A stretch of DNA of 42,771 nt from Linderina pennispora (taxonomy: Eukaryota > Kickxellomycota > Kickxellomycetes > Kickxellales > Kickxellaceae), in assembly GCF_002104995.1 (NCBI RefSeq), contig NW_024468322.1, positions 1 to 42,771 on the forward strand. The letters run 5' to 3'. A program made the position numbers and the translations under genes. The notes under the pieces were generated by a model. The model saw only the letters and a program-made list of their open reading frames with translations, searched no databases and was not told the DNA's origin. Shown piece after piece: positions 9,693 to 18,506 of the stretch; within the stretch, counting starts at the first letter, position 1, and the number at the start of each line of letters is the position of its first letter.

Positions 9693-10819
9693 GTATGTGG
9701 AGAAGGTGCTTGCAGAGCAAGTGTCGTCAGGTTGGTCTGTGAGCGGCGGTTAATGCGGTAGTGGGTATCAAAGACCCCTGCCGCAGACCAAAAACCTTGT
9801 GTCAGTACTTCGTCAAGAGAGACTCCATGTTTAGAGGCAGCGTCTGAGCCAAGGGACCTCCCTGAGATTCGGCGAGAGGAAGTGATAAGGGACATAATGG
9901 CCTGTATATGTTTGGAGATGCGTTGAGTGCCAATACCATGGAAGGGGCGTCGTTGATCATGGATAAGTGGTGTGAATTTGAGATGAGGGGCCGTCGGGTG
10001 AGTTGCTGGGGCTGCTGGATATATATCGAGTATATTGGCTTTGTAAGCCGTTAAGCAGTCCACAGGGCAAATGAGAGGGTCTGGATGCCTATGGATGTGG
10101 ACTGGCCGTTCGATTCGGCGACCTCTGCGTAGTTCCTTAGGAGCAACAATTATTAGGTAAGCGTGATCTGCGTGTATGGCTAATCGGGAAGCATCAATTC
10201 TGGCAATGTCTGATGGGCGCATAAAGCCAGTGACAGCGAGGAGCCAGCACAATTTGCGTGTAAGGTCTGGTATAGAGAGAGTTGCAGATGGGCCAAGTGA
10301 GCGGAAACTAGTAAGGATAGGGGAGATATCTGGTGCAGATTTGTCGAATGAGAGTAGTGCAGAGCGATCAATAGCAGTGAAGAATGCTGAGAATGCCCCA
10401 GAGTGGGTGAGTCGTGAGGGGTCATCTTGCATATCAAGAAGTGCGGATCTGTAGTTAAGGATAGTGCTCGGCTCCCAGTGTAGGTGGACCCGTCCTTCTG
10501 CAAGGAAATTAACGATGTCGGCTGCTGCTGCTTTTGTAGCCTGAATGGATCGTTCCTCACACCAGGTACTGAACCGGTCCTGGATAGAAGAATAGGCTCG
10601 GGTTCGGGCTGTTTGTGCTGCTGGGTGGAGTGCAATTGAGATAGCATCACTGCTTAGTCCAGCTTCTGCTAGTTGCTGGCGCTGACGCAGCAGGCGATGA
10701 GGGACCACTGGGGGTTGCGGCCTAGTGGATGTTGTTGTGTTGTGCTGGTTGGGCAAATGTGGTCGGGGGGAATGTGCAGTAGTTGGCCCTGTTGGAGCTG
10801 TAGAAGTATCGGGAACCAT
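9668..10819 (-). CDS. DIRS tyrosine recombinase (YR)
   Basis: About 383 aa from the ATG at 10819; an upstream TTG at 10834 would add five residues. An N-terminal arm (SAM-like DNA-binding part, YSSIQDRFSTWCEE onward) is followed by the catalytic domain. The first catalytic Arg is in TGFMRPSDIARI. The second box is RSLGSDAASKHGVSLDEVLT, then GFWSAAGVFDTHYR with the Trp in place of the second His and the Tyr nucleophile. It performs integration of the circular DNA copy in the nucleus. Its start overlaps the end of the RT-RNase H frame by about 150 bp. The last codons and the TAA lie in the internal complementary region, with the stop codon abutting the circle junction. Confidence 0.9.
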   Translation of the reverse strand: MVPDTSTAPTGPTTAHSPRPHLPNQHNTTTSTRPQPPVVPHRLLRQRQQLAEAGLSSDAISIALHPAAQTARTRAYSSIQDRFSTWCEERSIQATKAAAADIVNFLAEGRVHLHWEPSTILNYRSALLDMQDDPSRLTHSGAFSAFFTAIDRSALLSFDKSAPDISPILTSFRSLGPSATLSIPDLTRKLCWLLAVTGFMRPSDIARIDASRLAIHADHAYLIIVAPKELRRGRRIERPVHIHRHPDPLICPVDCLTAYKANILDIYPAAPATHPTAPHLKFTPLIHDQRRPFHGIGTQRISKHIQAIMSLITSSRRISGRSLGSDAASKHGVSLDEVLTQGFWSAAGVFDTHYRINRRSQTNLTTLALQAPSPHTSSHCCDD

Positions 10820-12747
10820 GGAGCGGATGGCCAATAGGGGACAAGAAGAACAACGTTGTGTAGGTGTTCACGTTGAATCTTCTGTAGGATGGCTAGGATC
10901 ATATGCCATGGTGGGATGCAGAGGAGATGCTGGCCGTGTGGCCACTGGTGATATAGCGGTTGGGTGATTTGTAGCTGTGGGAGGTCGAGCTGTGGTGCAT
11001 ACGGAATTTGCACTGCTGGTGCCCATTGCTGGCAGATCCTGTGGAATGTGTGTGGGTGTAGGTACCACGTAGTCTTGCTGCTCTGTGCGCGGGATGGTGC
11101 ATCGGCTGGGTTCATTGCTGATGGGATATGCACAACCTGTAGTGATGTTGCTGACTGGAGGCATCGGTGCCAGATTGACTCTGCTAGGTGTGAAAGCTGA
11201 GGGGAGAATGTGCCACCTTGGTTGTTCATATAGGCACGGGCTGTACTGTTGTCGCAGTGTACTAGGATATGCTTCCCTTGGCATTCCTGTAGTGTTGCTG
11301 CATAGCTGAGGACCTGCAATTCCTTGTAGTTGATGTGTCGCAACCTGTCGTGCTGTTGCCATTTTCCTTGGATAGTGCGTTCTGGTGTAACGATGCCCCA
11401 GCCATCTGAAGAGGCGTCTGTGAAAATCTCCATAGATGGGCGTGGAGGCAGAAAACACTGGCCGTTCCAGAGGAGTAGGCGTTGCTGCCACCATTGCAGT
11501 TCGTGGAGGGCATCTGGTGGTAGGGGAATAGTTGTATCCCAGGAGTGGTGGCCTAGGGCTGCATTCTTGGTGCGAAGGAGTGCCCGAGTGAAGAGTCGTG
11601 AGGGTAGAATAGCGGGCATAGTTGCGCAGGCTTTGCCGATAAATGACGCTAGCTGGCGAGGTGTGGCATGTCCTATATTGATGAGCTTCTGTGCACTGCG
11701 GCGCAGGTCGCGGCGTTTGGCTGAGGGTAGATGTATAGACATTGTCCGTGAGCGGATCATAAAGCCCAGGTGCTCGATTACTTGTCGTGGGTGCATTGTG
11801 GATTTGTCTGGGTTGATAAGGAATCCCAAGTCTTGCAATGTGCGGAGAACTCTGTCGGTGTGTTGCTGGGCCTGCTGTTTGGTTTTGGCCATGATCAGGA
11901 GGTCGTCCATATATGCTGTTACTCGAATTCCCTTGCTGCGCAGATGGCGTAGTGCGGCGGCCATGACCTTGGTGAAAATAAGCGGTGAAAGAGATAGACC
12001 AAAAGGAAGGCATTGAAACTCGTAGTGAGTGCCTTCCCAGGCAAAGCGTAGTAAATGGCGGGAGTCTGCAGCCACGGGCACATGCAGAAAGGCATCGGAG
12101 AGGTCGATACTTGTCATCCAATCCTTCCGTTGCATCATGCCAAATATCGTCTTGATGCCCTCCATCTTGAAGTGACGGGGAGTAATATGATTGTTGAGGA
12201 GTCTCAAATCGAGGACTGGGCGGCGCTTGCCATTCTTTTTGGCGACGGTGAAGAGAGGGGAGTAGAAACCAGGTGTTGATGGGTCGACTTTGCAAATGGC
12301 AGTCTTGTCTAATAGAGAGGCGACTTCGGTGGTGATCAGTGCTCTGTCGCTGTCTGAATATATACGCGGTGGGGGGCAGTTGGGTTGGATAGGCTTGGAG
12401 AGGGGGATATGGAAACCAGAATATAGAATAGATCGAATAAAAGCTGGCGGCGATATTCTTTGCCAGGAGCTGGTAAAATGTCGGAGGCGTCCACCAATAT
12501 TTAGTGTTGGGTTGGATGGCGTGGGGCTCTTTGGTTGCGCTGTTGGCCGTTGGTATTGCTGGTACTGTGATTGCTCCAGTTGCGCTGAGGTTCTGCTGGT
12601 TGTCGGCTGTGTATAGGAGGGGGTGGGGTACCCACGTTTCCCTGGTTCTGGAAGCGGGTTTTGTGTCTGCGGGTTGCCATAGGGCGTGCCAGTTTTCGAG
12701 CCACTTCTTTCTGGTGGAGAATATCCTCGATGACATCTGCCATGCCC
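10669..12747 (-). CDS. DIRS reverse transcriptase-RNase H (no own start codon)
   Basis: The frame is open from just after a stop at 12750-12748 down to the TAG/TAA at 10669. It has no ATG before the RT domain, so it is probably expressed with the upstream gag-like frame, which it overlaps by 247 nt in the -1 phase. The RT core starts with SPLFTVAKKNGKRRPVLDLR, then SIDLSDAFLHVPV, LPFGLSLSPLIFTKVM and the catalytic YMDD in VTAYMDDLLI. RNase H follows with IFTDASSDGWG, YKELQVL, HCDNSTARAY and NPADAPSR. About 110 further residues follow. I see no DPPY-type methyltransferase motif, which many DIRS1-clade elements carry here. The protein copies the element RNA to DNA. Confidence 0.9.
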   Translation of the reverse strand, partial: GHGRCHRGYSPPERSGSKTGTPYGNPQTQNPLPEPGKRGYPTPSYTQPTTSRTSAQLEQSQYQQYQRPTAQPKSPTPSNPTLNIGGRLRHFTSSWQRISPPAFIRSILYSGFHIPLSKPIQPNCPPPRIYSDSDRALITTEVASLLDKTAICKVDPSTPGFYSPLFTVAKKNGKRRPVLDLRLLNNHITPRHFKMEGIKTIFGMMQRKDWMTSIDLSDAFLHVPVAADSRHLLRFAWEGTHYEFQCLPFGLSLSPLIFTKVMAAALRHLRSKGIRVTAYMDDLLIMAKTKQQAQQHTDRVLRTLQDLGFLINPDKSTMHPRQVIEHLGFMIRSRTMSIHLPSAKRRDLRRSAQKLINIGHATPRQLASFIGKACATMPAILPSRLFTRALLRTKNAALGHHSWDTTIPLPPDALHELQWWQQRLLLWNGQCFLPPRPSMEIFTDASSDGWGIVTPERTIQGKWQQHDRLRHINYKELQVLSYAATLQECQGKHILVHCDNSTARAYMNNQGGTFSPQLSHLAESIWHRCLQSATSLQVVHIPSAMNPADAPSRAQSSKTTWYLHPHTFHRICQQWAPAVQIPYAPQLDLPQLQITQPLYHQWPHGQHLLCIPPWHMILAILQKIQREHLHNVVLLVPYWPSAPWFPILLQLQQGQLLHIPPDHICPTSTTQQHPLGRNPQWSLIACCVSASN

Positions 12748-13259
12748 TTAGCTGGGTCAATGTTGTGTGGTGGGGGCAAACCATGAGCCACATATATGCG
12801 CCTAATGCGCTGGGCTGTGACAAATGATGCTGCATCTGCCGCCAACAAATAGAGGTTGTTGGCAAGGCATGCGAAGTCACTGAGGGGAAACCCATCTGGT
12901 CGATGTGAGGCACGTAGTAGGGCATCATCCAGGATATGAAAAATCCCTGAGATACGAAACTGGATTTCTGTAAGGGCTTTATCTGTGGCCTGGTCACGTA
13001 TAGCTGGCCAGTGGATGCGAAATTCTGGAGTTTCGAAGGAGCGGTCTCGGTTTCTTGCTGTGGCAGCTAGCAGGTGACGGCGATCTTGGTCTTCTAGTAA
13101 CGATGCGTAGACAGGGAGGGTAGCTGCAGGGACTGAAGATAGCGTGTCTTCGTCAAAGGAGAAATCAGAGCTAAGCGGTGATAGTGTAGCGCCAGGAGTT
13201 ACGCCCATAGCGGCTAGGGCGTGTTCAAGTTGTTGAATGCGGATTTGGATGTCAGACAT
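12501..13259 (-). CDS. DIRS gag-like protein
   Basis: 252 aa, first gene of the element, 72 bp inside the right inverted repeat. It begins with a short heptad-like stretch (IQIRIQQLEHALAAMG), then a helical core (FRIHWPAIRDQATDKALTEI, ISGIFHILDDALLRA), and ends in a basic Arg/Asn/Gln/Pro-rich tail. I see no zinc knuckle. Position and composition match the ORF1 (putative nucleocapsid) of DIRS elements; sequence similarity to other fungal gags cannot be judged here. The tail overlaps the start of the RT frame. Confidence 0.75.
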   Translation of the reverse strand: MSDIQIRIQQLEHALAAMGVTPGATLSPLSSDFSFDEDTLSSVPAATLPVYASLLEDQDRRHLLAATARNRDRSFETPEFRIHWPAIRDQATDKALTEIQFRISGIFHILDDALLRASHRPDGFPLSDFACLANNLYLLAADAASFVTAQRIRRIYVAHGLPPPHNIDPAKGMADVIEDILHQKEVARKLARPMATRRHKTRFQNQGNVGTPPPPIHSRQPAEPQRNWSNHSTSNTNGQQRNQRAPRHPTQH

Positions 13260-13330
13260 TGTGAAAGTTAATTAGAGATAATAGGGTGGCCTTTAATGAA
13301 AATTTGGCGATTTTTGCCGAAAAATTGAAA

Positions 13331-13503
13331 GGTAAGGAGCTCATCCATAGAGGTACTAGCTCCCTTTTTTTATACGTGTCGGATGATACTCAGAAGCTCA
13401 CCCTCCACGTTTCATTTATGATTTCATCTAAAATTTCATTTTAAATTTCTATCTTAATTTCGGTCTTTAATACAGAAAGGTTCCCAACCAGCAGTCACTG
13501 CTG
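13331..13503. repeat. DIRS right inverted terminal repeat
   Basis: Complement of 9396-9568. It contains the likely promoter region for the element's minus-strand transcript, with a poly-T/TATA-like stretch near 13363-13374. It is followed by the 10-bp right edge 13504-13513 (TGATGACTAA). Confidence 0.9.
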
Positions 13504-13513
13504 TGATGACTAA

Positions 13514-14465
13514 GGCAACTAATAAACACATTCTCGCTGCCCTCTCCCTCGATGCCCACCATCTCTTGGCTGTTGAGCTTGCTCTTTTGTCCAAGCCAAC
13601 CCCAACCCTTGTTTAGTGGGCTTCAAGCCTGTTGTTCTCGTATTCACTGTCGAGAGCATTGTTGCTTCTGAGAATTGTCCTACGGCCATTATCCGTCTCT
13701 TGTTTTGATTGGCTATGGCAAATACTTCACCATCGCGCAATAATGGGAGAATATATAGACTAGAAGACTTTGAGCGATGCTATTTTGTAGTGTTATCCAA
13801 CGCGAATTGCTGAAGTTTTTCTTGCTTCGTATTATTCATAATCGGGGTCCGGAATCCCCCTTAACCACCATGGGCATGACCGAAACGCACATGTACAAAG
13901 GCCCAGGTAGACGATCAGCTTTCCTTCTTCCTCTGTCATATATTTGAGAATCTATCTTTCCATAAACCCAATAACCACCCACCCCTTGTGGCAACACACA
14001 TTGTCGGTTGATTCTAATTTTAACCATGGGTTGAAACGATCCAAAGATTTAGATGAGGGGCTCTGTACTGTCACTACGATCTTTAGACTGCAACGCAATA
14101 TTTAGAATGTTGTGGTATCGAAAGCTAGTGTCCCTATCGATGTTACGTGATCGGTGTACTCCTCTTTCCAGAATAGGAAGCACTATCAATTGTTAGCATA
14201 TGCTTCTATCATTCATCATAGGTGTCGTGGCGATTAATCTCTTTCCTGCTAAGACCTTCTTTTTCCTTTCTCCCTAGCCCATTGTTTCTCTGACACTCTT
14301 TCGAAGTGGCTATAGAATGGCCACTTCGGACGGTGCCGTTGTATGCAAAATCACCACCTTTGTACCCTTTTACAGGAGTCATACCAGTTGTCTACGACAA
14401 GGGCTGTGGGTTGGATCGGCTGTAGAAAACTATTCCCGCAAGGTATTCAGTAGAATTTAGCTTTT
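13514..14465 (-). repeat. Repeat unit 4, right part (after the DIRS insertion)
   Basis: Continues unit 4 with block D (13514-13735, about 93% identical to 7327-7515). About 630 bases (13740-14370) then have no counterpart in the other units, and I see no gene in them. An E block (14370-14465) with TTGTCTACGACAAGG closes the unit. Confidence 0.6.
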
Positions 14466-15200
14466 CTGTCAGATAAGAATGTAGAGATAGAAAGTCTAGA
14501 CTGCTTGATAATGGGTGGAAGGCTATCTAACCAACTCTCAATGCATGGTAGTTCATTTTTGCCCAGCTGGCTCAGTACCATGCCATTTCAAGCTCCCTGA
14601 TTAAGTTTCCAGCTGCTCACTGTAGCAGCCTGCTATCAAGGTAGCCAATGGACCCCTGTTATACACTATCAAGAATTCACTGAAGGCGAATATTTGTTCA
14701 CCAATTTTTGCCTTAAAAATGACAATGTCAGCAAAGCAGCTATACCATCCACGGGGCAAATCGCTCGTCTTTAGTATTACAGGGCACATCATAATATATG
14801 GATATCAAAAAAATAATAATAAAAAGCATGTTTAACAGAGTTATATGCCAGAATAATCCCTTGCATCTTCGAATAAGTGAGACGCCTCCTGCCTCCCGTG
14901 GAGATCACATTGCTGTGAGTTGCGAAGGGTACTACTGACAGGTGGATACATCTTGATAAACATTTTATATAAACTGTAGGCAATGGCACAGGTAGTGTAG
15001 GTGTCGATGAAAACGAAAAAGATAAGGTTGTTGAACACCTTGGGTCTAAGATGTGGAAACTAATAAACACATGCATGCTGCCCTCTGCCTCAGTGTTCAC
15101 TATTTTTTTGGCTACTGAGCTGGCTCTTTTGTCCAAGCCAACCCCAACCCTTGTTTAGTGAACTCCAAGCCTGTTGTCCTGGTATTCGCTGTCAAGAGCC
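14466..15200 (-). repeat. Repeat unit 5 (truncated)
   Basis: Blocks A to D. Minus-strand 15038-14841 keeps the family frame (FIDTYTTCAIAYSLYK ... RNSQQC ... DARDYSGI, stop). Similarity to the other units fades after about 15200. From 15200 to 15588 a minus-strand open stretch (15543-15259) without recognisable domains may be the 5' part of this relic gene; nothing else is visible there. Confidence 0.6.
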
Positions 15201-15588
15201 CTGTTGCCTCGTGGGATTGTTTTGGGATTGTACTCTACGTGCTGCCTAATTTGGCACCTCAACGTGCTCCGCCTCTCTTTATGCACCAATTCGGCCAACG
15301 TGAGCAATACGTCCTGCATGCCGAACTCTCCTTTGTTGTGAGGGGGCATGTGACTTCCTCCGAGGGAAAGATGCTGGCGCCATATTTGGTGTGGCAGGGT
15401 GTGCCACTCGTCGTTGATCCTCGATCTGAATGTGTGATTTCCATGTGTGATATTTGATGCTTCTGGAAGCCGTCAGAGTCACTGAGCGCTGTGTGAATAT
15501 CTTGGCAGTGTCCTGCTGTGAGTGAATCGATTATATGTTGCATATCATTTAAGATTTCAGATGGATTAAGTAAAATATATGGTAAGAA

Positions 15589-17688
15589 CTACTCGCGAGG
15601 CGGGAACTCAGAAACACTAATAGTACTTTCCATGTTAATATCAAAGAGTTCAGCCCGCACCATATTGCCAAACCCGTCGACTACCTTGATGCTGTCCAGC
15701 TTTGGGAGATAGTGGAGCATCTCGAGAATGATCTGCTTCGCTCTGGCATCGGCAGACATGACTTGGAGGACTTGCAGCCGCTCGCTCAGGAAGTATCCCT
15801 CAGAGTTGATCTTGGTCTTCTGCTTCTTGTTCGCCGAGTCTTTGCTTGGCAGTGACCTCTTGACAACAGGCGTACGGGATACCTCTGGCATAACATGTGG
15901 CATACCCTCAGGTCGTGGTTGGATTTGTCGCAGGTTCTCTGTAAACAGTAGTGACCTTGGGGCTGTTTCCTTACGGCGCTTTTTGCCTGCTGATTTCTGC
16001 GACTCGCCAATACTAGGCACAATCCGAACCGGTGCGCTGCTTGACGCTGCCTGTGGACGCGGGTGGCTGGTAGGTGAAGCTGATATATACGGCTGGTTGG
16101 TTGATGGTGCTTGTAGACTTGGTTGGCTATTCGGTATCGGCGACGGGTTCTTCCGATTGCTTGATGTTTTCTGTGACCGTTTCTGGCCCTTTGAAGCCGC
16201 CTTCTGAGCCCTCTGTCTGCTGTGCAAGATCTCGCTCGAGTGATTCTTGGCGATTTCGTGGATGGTCAATGTGTCCGGATTAGCAGGTTCGGGCTCCCAG
16301 ACGCATTTGTTTAATCCAGACATTACCAGTGCTATGCAAAGGAGCCGTAGACGCCATAGACACGGAAGTTGGACAATCATACTTGCCAGGTGACACATTT
16401 CAGACATTGCCACGTCGATCTCCAGAACCAGTAGATTGATCCATGCCGTAGTGCCTGAGAATACAAGACCATTTCCAACAAGCCTTGCATCTTGGACACT
16501 GGACGGAGTCAAGTAAAACCGGGTCAAGATATCGCGCGGCAGCGGAATAGTCAGGCCAGCTGGTGTCTTCATTAAGATATCCAGACACTGGACGTTTCTG
16601 ACAATCTGGGGGTCAACCCGACGCAGACCATCGGCATCCTCGATCATTCGCAAGGACTGCAGGTTGCAGCCATGGAATATCTGGTAGAAATCGACGTAGA
16701 CTTTGGACGAGTTGGTAATGTCAATGTTCCGTATGCTGGGGAAATAAACCCTGGCAATTTCTGTCGGCAGCTGTCGGAGGCACCGTTTCATGGTAATCTC
16801 AAAGCTCAGTGTAATGGTCGTGAGGTTCTTGAAGTTGTACGTCCACCGGCTGGTTGTTTTGAAGTAATTCATCTGAAACGGGCCATTCAAGCATAAGACT
16901 TGGAGCTGCATCAAATCCTCGATTGGATATTCTCGTTTCGCACCAATGCTCTTCATGTACGAGTAGTCGATGATAAGCTTTTTGGGCTGGACTGCGCTCT
17001 GGGAACGGGATGGCTGAACTGGACAGGTTACTTGTACACCAAGCAGGTTCTCCTCGTACAGCTTGTGCAGCTGCTTGATGAGCGGGAACAGTCTCTGTGG
17101 AATCCTGTGCTCAACCACTACAGGGATATGCCCATGGCGAGACAGGCTGTGAGTGAGAGACGTGACGTTGGTCAGGAATGACTTGAACTTGTCGAGCTCG
17201 CCATCGGCATACTCGCCCAGCTGGAATGGAGGAGAGTCGGTACCAGGCTCGTAGATACCGGGTCCAGCGAAATGAATGGATCTGATGTTTTTCCAGTCAT
17301 GTACTTCGAAGCGGAACTGCTTCATCACATCCCTGAGAGTCGGCCTGCACTCGCATCCGCTGTCCATGATGATGAGGAGCTTCTTGGCCGACAGGGTAGC
17401 CTTGAGCTTGATGAACTCGTTGACGTTGGACCGCCACTCGATGCCATGGTTCCCAGCACCGTTGCATTGGCCAGTGCGGATGTGCTCGAATGTGACGGTG
17501 TCCACGGCTTTCTCAGGCAGGGCATCCTTCCAGGCACGGCAGCACCAGGATAAGAGGAGAGCAAACTTGAGCCTGTACCTGTTGTCATAGTTGGGCTTCG
17601 AGTCCAGGCAGACGTGGCTGAATATCTTGGACAGGACGTGGGTGGGCACCTTGGTGAATGGAGGGGTGAGAGAACTGTAGCATATCAT
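15589..17688 (-). CDS. F-box-like leucine-rich protein with low-complexity insert
   Basis: 699 aa. The N-terminus (about 12-65) looks like a degenerate F-box: VPTHVLSKIFSHVC followed by LLSWCCRAWKDALPEK and TVTFEH. The middle (about 100-460) is a diverged leucine-rich repeat solenoid with recurring L-x-x-L-x-I strands, ending in DPQIVRNVQCLDIL. Residues about 480-620 are a Ser/Pro/Gln/Lys-rich disordered insert with basic KKRRK-like stretches. The C-terminal segment (LHYLPKLDSIKVVDGFGN) returns to LRR-like sequence. F-box proteins bring substrates to SCF ubiquitin ligases, but Skp1 binding is not certain from so weak an F-box. It is paralogous to the protein at 24098-25678 (shared DP-x-x-x-RNV-x-x-L-x-I block). 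Confidence 0.6.
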   Translation of the reverse strand: MICYSSLTPPFTKVPTHVLSKIFSHVCLDSKPNYDNRYRLKFALLLSWCCRAWKDALPEKAVDTVTFEHIRTGQCNGAGNHGIEWRSNVNEFIKLKATLSAKKLLIIMDSGCECRPTLRDVMKQFRFEVHDWKNIRSIHFAGPGIYEPGTDSPPFQLGEYADGELDKFKSFLTNVTSLTHSLSRHGHIPVVVEHRIPQRLFPLIKQLHKLYEENLLGVQVTCPVQPSRSQSAVQPKKLIIDYSYMKSIGAKREYPIEDLMQLQVLCLNGPFQMNYFKTTSRWTYNFKNLTTITLSFEITMKRCLRQLPTEIARVYFPSIRNIDITNSSKVYVDFYQIFHGCNLQSLRMIEDADGLRRVDPQIVRNVQCLDILMKTPAGLTIPLPRDILTRFYLTPSSVQDARLVGNGLVFSGTTAWINLLVLEIDVAMSEMCHLASMIVQLPCLWRLRLLCIALVMSGLNKCVWEPEPANPDTLTIHEIAKNHSSEILHSRQRAQKAASKGQKRSQKTSSNRKNPSPIPNSQPSLQAPSTNQPYISASPTSHPRPQAASSSAPVRIVPSIGESQKSAGKKRRKETAPRSLLFTENLRQIQPRPEGMPHVMPEVSRTPVVKRSLPSKDSANKKQKTKINSEGYFLSERLQVLQVMSADARAKQIILEMLHYLPKLDSIKVVDGFGNMVRAELFDINMESTISVSEFPPRE

Positions 17689-18506
17689 GTTGGAAGTATA
17701 AAAGTGGTGGAAGTTGCTATGTGCATGGGGAATGGAGGGAGTGGTGAGGAGGGCCGGGGCTATTTATCAGGGATTCCCTGGCAGGCGGTGCGTGTGCTGG
17801 CTGCCTCATTGTGCGTCCTGGCCAAAGAATATTTCAAAATGTAAAGTAGCAAAAATACACGAAATCCTTCCCATTGTTCAGCCTTTCCGTACTCTCTGGG
17901 TGCTGGCAAGGTGTATCATGCGCCAGCGTACATGCAGCGGGATGAGGGGGAAACACAGAGAAAACAGGGCTGATGTGCCGGTGTGTAAGGTACGGATGTG
18001 AGGTCATATCCAGAAACTGAGAGAGCCAGCGTGACATCTAGCTGCCCTAGGAGTGTCAGGCGTTGGCCATATGAGCAAGCTGCAGCATGCTGCATGGGAG
18101 TCGAGAAAGCGGGAGGCAGGTGGAGCCAGCCCCTATGCACGTACCATGGGTTTCTCCTCATGTTGAGCCGGAGGATGGCGACAAACAAAGGAGTATGCTC
18201 ACTGCAAATATATGGTGATACAGACGGCTTGTTCAGGTACTGAATAGGGAAATGTGATATGTAGGAGCTAAACAGACACAAACCCTCAGTTGTGTATGTG
18301 TGCTCCACAAGGCACAATCGGGTAAACACTAATGAACTGGTGGCTCACACGACCGCGGGACCTGGTTACTCACAAGGTGTGTGGGGTGGAATATCCAGAG
18401 GTGGAGTTGTGGCAAAAGCACCTATTGCTCAGCATTTTCCTGTCAGCCATGCTGTTGTATAAATACAGTATTCAAGTGGAACCGGTTCCAGCTCCAATAT
18501 TAAAAA

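Larger units (their letters stand above)
9348..13513 (-). mobile_element. DIRS-type tyrosine-recombinase retrotransposon, nearly intact
   Basis: A 4,166-bp element read on the minus strand: gag-like ORF, reverse transcriptase-RNase H, tyrosine recombinase, internal complementary region, terminal repeat. Its ends are 173-bp inverted repeats (9396-9568 and 13331-13503) that differ at about two positions by eye, with unmatched outer edges of 48 bp (left) and 10 bp (right). Both edges are found again, complemented and joined head to head, at 9620-9677. This is the hallmark of DIRS elements, which replicate through a circle and integrate with a tyrosine recombinase. Removing the element leaves ACGACAT + GGCAACT, which is exactly the sequence of unit 2, so no target duplication was made. 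The three long frames are open, so the copy looks young and possibly active. Confidence 0.93.
5770..15200. repeat. Array of about five degenerate ~0.95-kb tandem repeat units, interrupted by a DIRS element
   Basis: By eye, five blocks recur in a fixed order (called A to E here). Anchors include a block with GTAGTGTAGGTATCGA, a block with TTGTCCAAGCCAACCCCAAC, and a block with TTTGTCCACGACAA. Unit spacing is about 0.93-1.1 kb. Identity varies from roughly 90% (units 2 and 4) to barely detectable. The array is clearly AT-richer than the flanking genes. On the minus strand, block C of units 2, 4 and 5 keeps the same reading frame and a stop at the same place after a DY(S/F)G(I/R)-like end, and units 1 and 3 keep the same end after a frame change. 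The array is therefore probably made of decayed tandem copies of one gene. I do not recognise the family. Confidence 0.75.

Noticed and set aside
10868-12997. 709-codon frame on the same strand as the DIRS genes, in the third phase
   Set aside because: It overlaps gag and RT entirely and shows only frame-shifted shadows of them. DIRS elements are known for overlapping frames, but no motif supports this one.
9348-13513. Reading the inverted-repeat element as a cut-and-paste DNA transposon or an LTR element
   Set aside because: Terminal repeats are inverted, not direct; there is no target duplication; it encodes RT-RNase H and a tyrosine recombinase with an internal complementary region, so it is DIRS-type.
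5770-15200. CRISPR array or bacterial-type operon
   Set aside because: Units are ~0.95 kb, diverged and contain decayed coding sequence; introns and eukaryotic genes flank them.
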